Source: Saprospiraceae bacterium
GTDB taxonomy: Bacteria > Bacteroidota > Bacteroidia > Chitinophagales > Saprospiraceae
Assembly: GCA_020628095.1 (NCBI GenBank)
Contig: JAHDFP010000018.1
Location: forward strand, 23,011-87,010
Length of the DNA: 64,000 bases
Direction: 5' to 3'
In this document: one piece after another, positions 26,711-34,768 of the stretch
How the letters are laid out: every line of letters starts with the position of its first letter
Position numbering within the stretch: position 1 is the first letter of the stretch
Made by a program: the position numbers and the translations under genes
Notes under the pieces: model-generated
The model's input: only the letters and a program-made list of their open reading frames with translations
Databases searched by the model: none
What the model was told of the DNA's origin: nothing

Positions 26711-27490
26711 TCAGGGGTTCTTTGTATTTTCGACTTGACTGATAAGATTATCGAGCGTGTCGTTCATAACTAAAGAAGCATCTTTGATAACCTTCAGTTC
26801 TTTGACCACGTGATTCTGATTAGCCTCGCGCATCTTAAGATTGATGAGGTCAGAGTAATTAGAGATATTATGTATAGGTGTTTTTAATTCGTGCGAAGCT
26901 AAAGAAATCAAATTTTCCAGTTCTCTAGATTTTTTCTTAAGCAATAATTTTTGATTTTCATTGACGGCCAGTACCGATCGTATGATCATCACTATAATGG
27001 TAAGACCGAATAGAAAGTATAGAACATTCGCACTGGAGTTAATTTCCTTAGCCAATGGAGAGTCGTAATGCGCCAGAAAGTATTGAGCAAAACTATACGC
27101 TGCTATGATATAGCCGATTAAAAAAAGCTGGTGCGACGTCTCAGAGAACAAAAGAATAACACTGACTATGAATACAAGGTATAGCGGCTCTAACTTAAGA
27201 TTGATACCATAGACGCAATATATAATCGTCAATATAGCAATGATGAGTACGATGAGCAGGGTCTTGGATAATAAGTGAAAATTGAACTTATTCAACAATA
27301 GACAACCAATAAGAGAGGCAATGATAATACCACCAGCCATCACATCATACCAGTCTTGGTGATATACATTAATCAAGGAATTAATCAGCGACAGAAAGAT
27401 ACCTGTCAGAGCGATATAGTTAGCCAGTCTTATTTTTAGTCGCTCGTCTTTACTCTTGACATCATACACACCCCATGAACTCAGCTTCAT
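26711..27490 (-). CDS. Histidine-kinase-like protein lacking the ATPase domain
   Basis: A 259-residue protein with six predicted membrane helices (about residues 24-172), a short charged linker and a dimerisation/His-acceptor domain. The His box is complete (SLASHELKTPIHNIS, His200). The protein stops 59 residues after that His, right after the second helix, so there is no HATPase domain and no N, G1 or G2 box. The next gene on the other strand starts within 21 bases, so there is no hidden frameshifted remainder. It may receive phosphate from another kinase or act as a sensor adaptor. An ancestral truncation is the other reading. No response regulator is nearby. Confidence 0.75.
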   Translation of the reverse strand: MKLSSWGVYDVKSKDERLKIRLANYIALTGIFLSLINSLINVYHQDWYDVMAGGIIIASLIGCLLLNKFNFHLLSKTLLIVLIIAILTIIYCVYGINLKLEPLYLVFIVSVILLFSETSHQLFLIGYIIAAYSFAQYFLAHYDSPLAKEINSSANVLYFLFGLTIIVMIIRSVLAVNENQKLLLKKKSRELENLISLASHELKTPIHNISNYSDLINLKMREANQNHVVKELKVIKDASLVMNDTLDNLISQVENTKNP

Positions 27491-27598
27491 AAAAATGTCA
27501 TTATAGATAATAAAGATAAATCTTATTAACCTAAAGAATTGTAAATACTAGACAGAATGTAATTATTATGCTAAGTCTGATAATAACAAAATGAAGTA

Positions 27599-28177
27599 TT
27601 ATACCCCAAAGATAGGAAACGCTCCAAGGTCATCCTCATTATCCAAATCGGACAACTCAGTCATTTTTTTGTAACTAAGTCCTTCTTGTTCTATTTTCTC
27701 TATAGTTTGTCGAGAGACCTCAGATGTACTCCAGTCGATATTTTTGAACAAAGACAAATGCAAAGCCTTCATACCTAACATGTAATATCCTCCGTCCTTG
27801 GTCGGACCTATTACAACATCATAATTATTTAAAAGTCTAAAGGCCTCCTCTATTATATCAGAACTTAATTCGGGACAGTCGCTACCAATAATCACGGCTT
27901 TATCCTCCATGAGTAGGACGGACCGGAAGGCTTCTTTCATCCGATGTCCGAGGTCTCCCGTGGATTGCATGGACTTAATATAAGTACGACTACTCCATAG
28001 ATCATTTTGATCCACAAAGTCACTATAGAAAAGATACTTTTTGCAGTCTATATCTTTAGTGATCCGATGGGTATGTTGCAGTAAATTCTTGTATACCAGC
28101 AGGGCCTTTTCGTTACCCACCGTAGCCGCGAGTCTAGTCTTACATTTTCCGATTGTCGGATTTTTGACGAAAATTAT
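27599..28177 (-). CDS. DUF2064 / TIGR04282-type glycosyltransferase without a normal start codon
   Basis: A GT-A-like nucleotidyl-sugar transferase of the group linked to arsenosugar formation (TIGR04282). Recognisable parts are LIIFVKNPTIGKCKTRLA at the N-terminus, STGDLGHRMKEAF, IIGSDCPELSSDII with the metal-binding Asp, and GPTKDGGYYMLGM. A GTG at 28120 would cut off the N-terminal nucleotide-binding segment, which is clearly in frame upstream to an in-frame stop at 28202-28204. Between them no ATG, GTG or TTG exists, so the start must be ATA 28177, ATT 28174 or an ATC, or the start is lost. The end given is provisional. It lies 3' of the HlyD gene on the same strand. Confidence 0.7.
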   Translation of the reverse strand: MIFVKNPTIGKCKTRLAATVGNEKALLVYKNLLQHTHRITKDIDCKKYLFYSDFVDQNDLWSSRTYIKSMQSTGDLGHRMKEAFRSVLLMEDKAVIIGSDCPELSSDIIEEAFRLLNNYDVVIGPTKDGGYYMLGMKALHLSLFKNIDWSTSEVSRQTIEKIEQEGLSYKKMTELSDLDNEDDLGAFPIFGV

Positions 28178-28213
28178 AAGTCCTGCGATGCTTCTATTGA
28201 TTTAGGTAGATTA

Positions 28214-29605
28214 TCATTTGGATTCCTCATCTTCTTCACTCTCTTCTCCATCCTTTTCTTTCTTATCCTTGAGATTGACGGCAGTTCCCTCTTTTAGCTT
28301 AGACGAAATGGCTGCATAAGGACCACTCACGATCTCCTCATCCGCCTCCAGACCACTTAGGATTTCTATATACTCGTCATCCTGTATGCCTGTCTTGACT
28401 TCTTTCATGGCAACAGTATCCGCATTGACTACGAAGACCACTTCCTTGTACTGTGCATCCTCATCTCCTTTATCATCATTCTTCTTATCATCCTCATCTA
28501 TTTCTCTAGCAGTTACGGCTTGAATAGGTATCGTCAGTGCATCATCCACCTTATTAGTATATATATCCACCGAAGCAGACATCCCTGGTCGGAATGGATG
28601 CGGTTGCCCAGACTTGAGCATATCTTTATATGAGTCAGCATCCATTCTTATCTTGACTATGAAATTAGTCACCTGATCCGAATTGAGCATGGCTGCGTTA
28701 CCTATATTGGAAGCGGAATTAGCAATTTCCGTAATACGACCTTTGAATATCTGATCTAAATAAGCATCTACCTCTATATCCACAGCATCATCCATAGATA
28801 CCCTGATGATATCATTCTCTGAGACATCTACCTGCACCTCCATAGAGTTAAGATTAGCAATACGCATCATCTCTGTACCTGCCATCTGGATCGTCCCGAC
28901 AACGCGCTCTCCTTGCTCTACGCTCAGGCTAGATACGATGCCACTAACAGGAGACTTGATGGTCGTTCGGCTTAGGTTAGTTTTCAATTCTTTTAGCGTA
29001 GCCTCGGCAGATTTGACACTATATTCGGAAGACTTGATGGTTTGTTCGGCTGCTCTAATGTTGGCTTCCGCCGACTTTAGATTGGCCTGCAGATTTTCTA
29101 CATTGGCCATAGAAACTTCATAGTCTGCATCAGAGAGGATGCCTTCATCCTTCAGTGATTTGTTTCTTTCCAATATTTTCTTGGCGTTCTTTAGCTGAGA
29201 TACGATCTGCTCTTTCTGTGCTATACTGGCTTCTCTTTGGCTTCTTGTCATAGCTAACTGTGACTTAGAGCCACTAAGAGAAGCTTCTCCACGCTGAACC
29301 GTTGAGACATAACTTTCAGGATCTATCTTAGCCAATAGTTGACCTGCTCTTACGGAGTCCCCTTCCATCACATATAACTCGACGATCTCACCCGATACAT
29401 CAGAGCTAATCTTAACCTCTTTTTCTGGAAAAATCCTTCCTGAGGCAGACACGGTTTCGTTGAGTGTTCTTTTTTCTACTTTCTGGACATCTACAGTAAT
29501 TCCTTTAGGTTTACTTTTTCCTTTGAACCATGCCAAAACGATAAGTATCCCAAGAATAAGTAAAAGGATAATAATAAGTCCAAATCGCCTTTTCTTCTTA
29601 GCCAT
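28214..29605 (-). CDS. Efflux RND/MacA-type periplasmic adaptor (HlyD family)
   Basis: A 463-residue membrane fusion protein. It has one N-terminal helix (about 8-27), a lipoyl half (SGEIVELYVMEGDSVRAGQLLAKID), a long alpha-helical hairpin (about 105-215), the second lipoyl half (TTIKSPVSGIVSSLSVEQGERV), a beta-barrel and a membrane-proximal domain. The end is strongly acidic with many Glu and Lys. Such adaptors link an inner membrane pump to a TolC channel. The TolC-like gene is immediately upstream with 3 bases between. No permease gene is in the operon, so the pump (MacB- or RND-like) must be elsewhere. Confidence 0.9.
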   Translation of the reverse strand: MAKKKRRFGLIIILLLILGILIVLAWFKGKSKPKGITVDVQKVEKRTLNETVSASGRIFPEKEVKISSDVSGEIVELYVMEGDSVRAGQLLAKIDPESYVSTVQRGEASLSGSKSQLAMTRSQREASIAQKEQIVSQLKNAKKILERNKSLKDEGILSDADYEVSMANVENLQANLKSAEANIRAAEQTIKSSEYSVKSAEATLKELKTNLSRTTIKSPVSGIVSSLSVEQGERVVGTIQMAGTEMMRIANLNSMEVQVDVSENDIIRVSMDDAVDIEVDAYLDQIFKGRITEIANSASNIGNAAMLNSDQVTNFIVKIRMDADSYKDMLKSGQPHPFRPGMSASVDIYTNKVDDALTIPIQAVTAREIDEDDKKNDDKGDEDAQYKEVVFVVNADTVAMKEVKTGIQDDEYIEILSGLEADEEIVSGPYAAISSKLKEGTAVNLKDKKEKDGEESEEDEESK

Positions 29606-29608
29606 TAA

Positions 29609-31051
29609 TTAGATTTTCATTGGTTTTCCTAAATAGAATTCGAGTGTTTTGACAGCAAAAATGTAGTTATACTTATCTATAAGAGCGGTCAATTCAGCAT
29701 TTTCTAGGTTCGTCTTTTGCGTTTCCCACTCAAAAGAATTAGCCGCGCCGATGTCTAGTCTTTTAGTCGTATTATCAAGAGCTAATCTCTGAGCTTCTAC
29801 AGTTTTTCGCGAGGCTTCGAGCCTTTTCTTGGCTGCACGCGCATCTGCTATGGACTGCTGCACTGTAATTTTTAGCGTTTCGAGCATCTGATCTTTCGCG
29901 TAACTAGAACGCAATGCGTTAAGTTTTGCTCTTTCTATATTGGCATTGGCAGAACCATTGTTATATATAGGCACATTCAGACCAAAACCAAACCTGTAAG
30001 ATAAATTGCCATTTAGCTGATCGAGATATTGGTCTTTGAAAATAGGAGCCAAACCCTCTGAACTTATTGTAATAGGTACATCAGTCACAGGAAATCTCGA
30101 ATCATTAGAAGAAACATTGACGGTCTGACTTGTCGTCGCTGGCTCGAATCCATCGATAATCTGTCCTCTACTAGAGTACCCCGTGCCGAATGATCCAGAC
30201 ATGCTCAACGAAGGGTATTTAGCTGCTTCGGCGATTTTTATACCTAGATCCGCGGACTCCATTCTCAGTTCACTTGCTGTTATGTCTAGTCGGTTTTTCT
30301 TTGCCAGTTCGTAAGCCTCTGCAAAAGAAATAAGATCAGGGTCCGTTGTAATCTCTACGTCATCTGGTTCTATCACTTCCATATCGGCATCTGGAGGGAT
30401 GAGCATTACCTGCTTGAGATTAAGCAGGTTAAGTTCTAAAGAATTCGTAGAACTGACCAAATTCTGTTCTGACGTGGCGATTTGTGCTTCAAGGTTTAAT
30501 AGTTCAGATCTTGGTCTAGCACCTGCATTTATCAATTTGCTGATTTGGTCATACTGCTGCTGGTTCAGTGCTAACTGCCTCTCCGATATTTCAATATTTT
30601 CTTTTGCGAACAATACATTCAAATAATTGACCGCTACTTGTAAAGAAATGTTTCTTCTGTTTTGTTCTAGATCATTTTGACTAGCCTCTAGATTGATTTC
30701 GTTCTGTTTGATAGTATTAGTAATCCGTGAGGCATTCCATAGCAGGACACCAGAAGAAACACCAAAATTGTTAGAAAAGATAGACTGGGTGCTGAACTCG
30801 TTCGTAATAGGATCTATATTTCGTCCAAAATTCCAGTTAACACCAGCACTACCATTAAGACTCGGATATCTTGAGTCCTTGGCTTGTTTTAGATTGACTT
30901 CGTCTATTTGTGCGTTGATTGAGGATTGTTTGATGTCAAGATTATGATCTAAAGCATGAGCGACACATTTCTCTAGTGACCATATTTCCTGACCTAAGGC
31001 TGGACCTATAACGCCTAAGAAAAAACAAACGACAGCTAAGTATTTCATCAC
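29609..31051 (-). CDS. TolC family outer membrane efflux protein
   Basis: A 480-residue outer membrane channel with signal peptide (MMKYLAVVCFFLGVIGPALGQ). It opens with WSLEKCVAHALDHNLDIK, the TolC-family repeat start, and repeats the pattern near 220-240 (SFAEAYELAKKNRLDITASELRMESADLGIKIA, cited in parts). Long helices with SELLNLEAQIATSEQNLV and NIERAKLNALRSSYAKDQ form the periplasmic tunnel. It is the first gene of a two-gene operon with the HlyD adaptor and forms the outer exit of an efflux or export system. Confidence 0.92.
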   Translation of the reverse strand: MMKYLAVVCFFLGVIGPALGQEIWSLEKCVAHALDHNLDIKQSSINAQIDEVNLKQAKDSRYPSLNGSAGVNWNFGRNIDPITNEFSTQSIFSNNFGVSSGVLLWNASRITNTIKQNEINLEASQNDLEQNRRNISLQVAVNYLNVLFAKENIEISERQLALNQQQYDQISKLINAGARPRSELLNLEAQIATSEQNLVSSTNSLELNLLNLKQVMLIPPDADMEVIEPDDVEITTDPDLISFAEAYELAKKNRLDITASELRMESADLGIKIAEAAKYPSLSMSGSFGTGYSSRGQIIDGFEPATTSQTVNVSSNDSRFPVTDVPITISSEGLAPIFKDQYLDQLNGNLSYRFGFGLNVPIYNNGSANANIERAKLNALRSSYAKDQMLETLKITVQQSIADARAAKKRLEASRKTVEAQRLALDNTTKRLDIGAANSFEWETQKTNLENAELTALIDKYNYIFAVKTLEFYLGKPMKI

Positions 31052-31081
31052 TTCACTTGATAATTGAATATAATACTACTA

Positions 31082-31112
31082 ATAGAATAATATATAAACG
31101 TAAATATTCTAT
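31082..31112. promoter_or_regulatory. Inverted repeat upstream of the TolC gene
   Basis: ATAGAATA (31082-31089) and TATTCTAT (31105-31112) with a 15-bp spacer, 31 bases before the TolC start. It could be an operator for a dimeric efflux regulator; no regulator gene is adjacent. Confidence 0.3.
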
Positions 31113-31211
31113 GAAGCTATTTAATTATTGGATGAAAGAAATTATAATATTGCATTAAATTTGGATTCCTGATTTGGCAGCTTGACCGAATCATCCACGT
31201 TTATAACAGAT

Positions 31212-31295
31212 GCCGAAGTGGTGGAATTGGTAGACACGCTGGACTCAAACTCCAGTGCCTTCAAAAGCGTGTGGGTTCGAGTCCCACCTTCGGTA
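31212..31295 (+). tRNA. tRNA-Leu (anticodon CAA)
   Basis: A long-variable-arm tRNA. The acceptor strand GCCGAAG (31212-31218) pairs with CTTCGGT (31288-31294), with one G-T pair at the end. The anticodon stem CTGGA/TCCAG encloses loop CTCAAAC, giving CAA, which reads TTG. The T-loop GGTTCGAGTCC is standard. CCA is not encoded. The opposite strand shows the common false peptide GGTRTHTLL. Confidence 0.95.
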
Positions 31296-31380
31296 CTATT
31301 TTCCAAATTATCTTCATATATCTGCAAAAATTACTAGCTTATCATATAGTTAGTTGAAGAAATTTAACATAACATCATCG

Positions 31381-31412
31381 AAAACATATTACAATTTTAA
31401 ATAATATGTTTT
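31381..31412. repeat. Perfect 11-bp inverted repeat
   Basis: AAAACATATTA (31381-31391) and TAATATGTTTT (31402-31412), spacer 10 bp. It lies between tRNA-Leu and a small membrane protein gene. No T run follows, so it is more like a binding site than a terminator. Confidence 0.4.
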
Positions 31413-31539
31413 AACTTAGTATTCAAATGTTTAAGCAAAATCAGGTTCACATTTGAAAAATTGCATGCCCCAACTTTTAATAAGGACAAAACCAAGTTAT
31501 AATCAAACTTTGAAGAACTAAATCAAAAATGAGCTAAAA

Positions 31540-31773
31540 ATGAAATCATTAATTCTCTTAGTATTTTTCTCAATCATAGCTGTTTTTACTACTTATTTCA
31601 AAGGTATGTCATCCATTTCGCAAGGTATCGCTGGTCTTGTTATCGCCTTGGGATTATATTTTCTAATACTCAGGATTTGGAAAAATGATCCATCAAAATC
31701 TCTTGCTAAGAATCCAAATTTGAAAAATAGAATTATCTCAGACTCTAAGAGGGAGTTTTATAATCTTAATTGA
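31540..31773 (+). CDS. Small two-helix membrane protein, function unknown
   Basis: A 77-residue frame with two hydrophobic segments (about residues 3-20 and 28-46), followed by a basic tail (RIWKNDPSKSLAKNPNLKNR). The tail is probably cytoplasmic by the positive-inside rule. No family is recognised. Support is only the codon composition, the membrane pattern and the lack of a competing gene, so it could be spurious. Both flanks are about 200 bp without genes. Confidence 0.5.
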   Translation: MKSLILLVFFSIIAVFTTYFKGMSSISQGIAGLVIALGLYFLILRIWKNDPSKSLAKNPNLKNRIISDSKREFYNLN

Positions 31774-31980
31774 GCTATAGAATAGTCATTTCGGCACGCT
31801 GAGAATTAGCTTATTTCTTAGAATAGACGATTAGTATATCATATCTGCTATTATATCTTTAGCTAAGGCCTATCTCTATTTTATCTACCTGTCCATTAAC
31901 TTAAGTGTTACGCACCATCATCAAATATTAGAAAAACTTGATTACATTGAGGATAACGAGCAAAAGAATAAGTATACCTT

Positions 31981-32529
31981 ATGTACAAAATCACATCAAT
32001 CTTACTCCTTTCAATACTAACAATAAGCTGTACAAACATTGAACAAAGCAGTGAGAAAAATCAAAAAATAAAACAGCTACAATTAGAGCTTGATAGTCTA
32101 AAAAAACTAAACGTAGAAAAATCAAATACAATGAAAGGACAGATCGCAACATTTTTGACGTTTCAAAAAGAAGATGCAGAAGAGGCCATGAATTTTTATA
32201 TAGAACTATTTGACAACTCAAAAATCGAAAATATCAAGCGGTGGGGAACGGAAGGACCTGGAAAAGAAGGGACGATTATGCATGCCACATTTAGTCTGAA
32301 TGGAAAATTGTATATGTGCAGCGATAGTCCTGCTATTCACGATTGGGGCTTCACGCCGGCAGTTTCTAATTATGTAGAATGCGAGGACGAAAACCAGCTA
32401 GAAGAATTGTACGAAAAACTATCGGAAAATGGACAAGTCATGATGCCACTAAACAACTATGGCTTTAGTCAGAAATTTGGCTTCGTCCAAGATAAATTTG
32501 GAATCTCTTGGCAACTAAATCTTCAATAG
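31981..32529 (+). CDS. VOC (PhnB-like) protein with lipoprotein signal
   Basis: A 182-residue protein. It begins with a probable lipoprotein signal (lipid Cys17 in LTISC) and a short coiled coil (KIKQLQLELDSLKKLNVEKSN, cited to show the heptads only in part). From about residue 52 it matches the PhnB-like glyoxalase/VOC fold: IATFLTFQ, EEAMNFYIELF, ATFSLNGKLYMCSDS, and FGFVQDKFGISWQLN at the end. Most PhnB-like proteins are cytosolic, so the export signal is unusual. The enzyme activity is unknown; VOC metal ligands are not clear. It is a single gene closed by a terminator. Confidence 0.78.
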   Translation: MYKITSILLLSILTISCTNIEQSSEKNQKIKQLQLELDSLKKLNVEKSNTMKGQIATFLTFQKEDAEEAMNFYIELFDNSKIENIKRWGTEGPGKEGTIMHATFSLNGKLYMCSDSPAIHDWGFTPAVSNYVECEDENQLEELYEKLSENGQVMMPLNNYGFSQKFGFVQDKFGISWQLNLQ

Positions 32530-32557
32530 AAATAGCTCATCCAATAATATAAGTCAA

Positions 32558-32606
32558 TAAAAAAAGGTGATCAAAAACCAATTTGACCACCTATCACAAT
32601 TTTTTA
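32558..32606. terminator. Bidirectional terminator
   Basis: An 11-bp stem with one mismatch (32565-32575 with 32582-32592). A run of As precedes it (Ts on the - strand) and ATTTTTTA follows. It lies between the converging VOC gene and the acidic repeat lipoprotein. Confidence 0.7.
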
Positions 32607-32618
32607 GATCATTTGTAT

Positions 32619-33983
32619 TTAGTCACAAGATCTTCTCAATCTTTGTACTTCTTCTTTGGAATTAAGAGTAATTTGCTGATCGTCGAAAATCACATCTAGC
32701 GGGAACACTAATTCGCCAACACCTCTTGCATCAGGATTATCTTGACGCCAAATAGCAACCATGTCCGCAAGATCTTCTCTACTATCTCCCGTAAGTATAG
32801 ATCCGTCAGTCATCTCTAGGCTCAACGGATAGACAAACTCAAAACATGGCTCTTGCTCATCATCCTGATCTCTATCGTCATTATCTCGGTCGTCACCTCT
32901 ATCATCATCCCGATCATCGTCGCCATCTCTGTCATCACCACGATCTCCTTGGCATGCGGCATATAGTCTTTCTAACCCTTGTAGTCCATCTAGAGTTATC
33001 TCTGCATCACCGAATATGACATCCACGGGGAAGATAAGTTTTGGCTCTTCTTCTGAGTCAGGATTATCCGTATACCAATTACCCATCTGCTCTCTTATTT
33101 CTAATCTATCATTACCCGAGATAACATTGCCATCTGGCATCTCATAACTTATCGGAAATACAAATTCGAAACAAGACTCATCATCATTGTCCCTATCGCC
33201 ATCTCTATCATTCTCTCTATCTCCATCCTGTCCCCTATCCTGTCGACGGTCTTGTATACACGCTCGTCTTAGCCTTTGGAGCTCCTGTCTATTATTGAGA
33301 GTAATCTGCTCTTCATTATAGACTACATCTACAGGATATACTAGGCTTCTTCGAGGACGTGCATCGGGATTATCTTCTCTCCATGCTTTGAACTGTTCTT
33401 TCAGATCTTCTATAGAATCTCCAGAAATTATTGTACCATCAAACAACTCATAACTTATCGGAAATACAAACTCAAAACAAGGTTCTCTATCGTGATTACC
33501 TCTATCTCCATCGCGGTCATCTTTGTCATCTTCCTCGTCTTTATCATCGTCATCATCACGATCATTATCTCCTTCACATGATTTTTTAAGTCTTATCATT
33601 TGAGCTTCGTTCTCTATGGTAAGACTTGCATCATCCTTAAGGACATCTACAGGATATATCAGTTCTGGTCCTTCTTTGGATTCTTCCTTATCGTCATACC
33701 ACAACTTTAATAGCTCTTCTAATTCTTCATCATTATTGACGGAAACTTGTGATTCGTCAGGCAAATCAAACGAAACAGGATAAACGAACTCAAAACAATC
33801 ATTGCCCCCTTGGGCAGAATCTTCTTTATCGTCGTCCCATTCACCCGTATCTTCTGTATCACCATCTAATACCCATTCCTTGGTATCGCCTTCTTCCTCT
33901 ACATACTTCTCCCCTTCATCCTTAGCGCACCCAATAATCAGAATTAGAGGTAAGAAAAACACTCTATATATTAATTTATACAT
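32619..33983 (-). CDS. Lipoprotein with four Cys-bounded repeat domains and Asp/Arg linkers
   Basis: A 454-residue lipoprotein (lipid Cys19 in LIIGC). It has four copies of a domain of about 80 residues. Each begins CFEFV(Y/F)P(V/I)S, has L(V/I)(Y/F)P(V/L)DV in the middle, and ends ITL...L.RL...C, so a Cys lies at both ends and could form an intradomain disulfide. The copies are joined by 20-40-residue linkers made almost only of Asp, Arg, Gly, Glu and Asn (DDRDGDDDRDDDRGDDRDN). I recall similar single domains in Bacteroidota lipoproteins but know no function. The linkers are probably flexible and may bind calcium or polyanions, an inference. A -7 promoter element lies 20 bases upstream. Confidence 0.8.
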   Translation of the reverse strand: MYKLIYRVFFLPLILIIGCAKDEGEKYVEEEGDTKEWVLDGDTEDTGEWDDDKEDSAQGGNDCFEFVYPVSFDLPDESQVSVNNDEELEELLKLWYDDKEESKEGPELIYPVDVLKDDASLTIENEAQMIRLKKSCEGDNDRDDDDDKDEEDDKDDRDGDRGNHDREPCFEFVFPISYELFDGTIISGDSIEDLKEQFKAWREDNPDARPRRSLVYPVDVVYNEEQITLNNRQELQRLRRACIQDRRQDRGQDGDRENDRDGDRDNDDESCFEFVFPISYEMPDGNVISGNDRLEIREQMGNWYTDNPDSEEEPKLIFPVDVIFGDAEITLDGLQGLERLYAACQGDRGDDRDGDDDRDDDRGDDRDNDDRDQDDEQEPCFEFVYPLSLEMTDGSILTGDSREDLADMVAIWRQDNPDARGVGELVFPLDVIFDDQQITLNSKEEVQRLRRSCD

Positions 33984-34002
33984 GCTTAAATTTTTAGTCT
34001 TC

Positions 34003-34010
34003 CAAAATTA
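34003..34010 (-). promoter_or_regulatory. Possible -7 element for the repeat lipoprotein
   Basis: Reads TAATTTTG on the - strand, 20 bases before the start codon. A -33 TTG is not present at standard spacing. Confidence 0.4.
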
Positions 34011-34225
34011 ATCTATTATAACCATGAAATCTGGTTAATAATGTTAATTTGACCTTCGCCCGTAAGTAACTATTACTGTAAGTCAATAAGCCATTCACTT
34101 CCACTATTATTTAAAGTATAAGCAAGCTGTTATATAGTACTAAACGCAATGTTAATGGACGCCGGTGTAAATATAATATGATATAGAAAAACCTATTATT
34201 GATATATCTATAGTATCAATTAGTT

Positions 34226-34768
34226 ATGATCATTATGAAGGGTAACAATAATCTGTACGTGATAGTAGTCGTCATATTAATCACATTATCTTGTTGCACA
34301 GAGAAGAAGTCATCAACAAAGGTCAAAGACAAACTCCCGTCTTTTGATCATGATCTAAGTTATATTCCATACGATACCCAACAAGATAATCCAACCTACA
34401 TCATCTGCGATTCTACCAATTTCCATTCAGGTAGAAACAGGGTACAATACATTGGTGGAAACAAAAAATTAAAAGAGGACATCACCCTCCGTTATAATTT
34501 CAGGTCACAATACGAATCTTTCAATGGATACATTGTCGTACTCTTCTTAGTTAATTGCAACGGTCAGCGAGGAAGGTTCCGCACCCAATCTTTGAATCTT
34601 GATTTTACTCCATCCAAGAGTCCTGATGATCTGGAAAACTATGTAAAAGGTATAATAAAAACCTTGGATAACTGGAAGTGGTCCACTTATCATGAAAACG
34701 GAATGGAATACTCAAAATTTGTAAATTTAAAATTCCGCAATGGCCAAATCGAATATGTTATTCTATAG
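34226..34768 (+). CDS. Lipoprotein with TonB-C-like region
   Basis: A 180-residue lipoprotein; the lipid site is Cys23 or Cys24 (ITLSCC). ATG 34235 is an equally good start. The second half (GYIVVLFLVNCNGQRGRFR ... IIKTLDNWKW) resembles the beta-strand/helix pattern of TonB C-terminal domains seen in Bacteroidota proteins, but it is short and has no YP motif, so the relation is tentative. It overlaps the following TPR gene by 29 bases, which indicates a translationally coupled pair. Location is the periplasm, attached to a membrane. No specific function is known. Confidence 0.6.
   Translation: MIIMKGNNNLYVIVVVILITLSCCTEKKSSTKVKDKLPSFDHDLSYIPYDTQQDNPTYIICDSTNFHSGRNRVQYIGGNKKLKEDITLRYNFRSQYESFNGYIVVLFLVNCNGQRGRFRTQSLNLDFTPSKSPDDLENYVKGIIKTLDNWKWSTYHENGMEYSKFVNLKFRNGQIEYVIL

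Noticed and set aside
26690..26711. A frameshifted ATPase domain downstream of the short kinase
   Set aside because: Only 21 bases separate its stop from the end of the C1 peptidase gene on the other strand, and no ATPase motifs are seen beyond.
28120..28122. GTG as the start of the DUF2064 gene
   Set aside because: The in-frame codons before it encode the conserved N-terminal motif of the family.
31142..31327. Open frame of 61 codons on the - strand with GGTRTHTLL peptide
   Set aside because: It is the antisense of tRNA-Leu; this peptide is a well-known false translation of tRNA genes.
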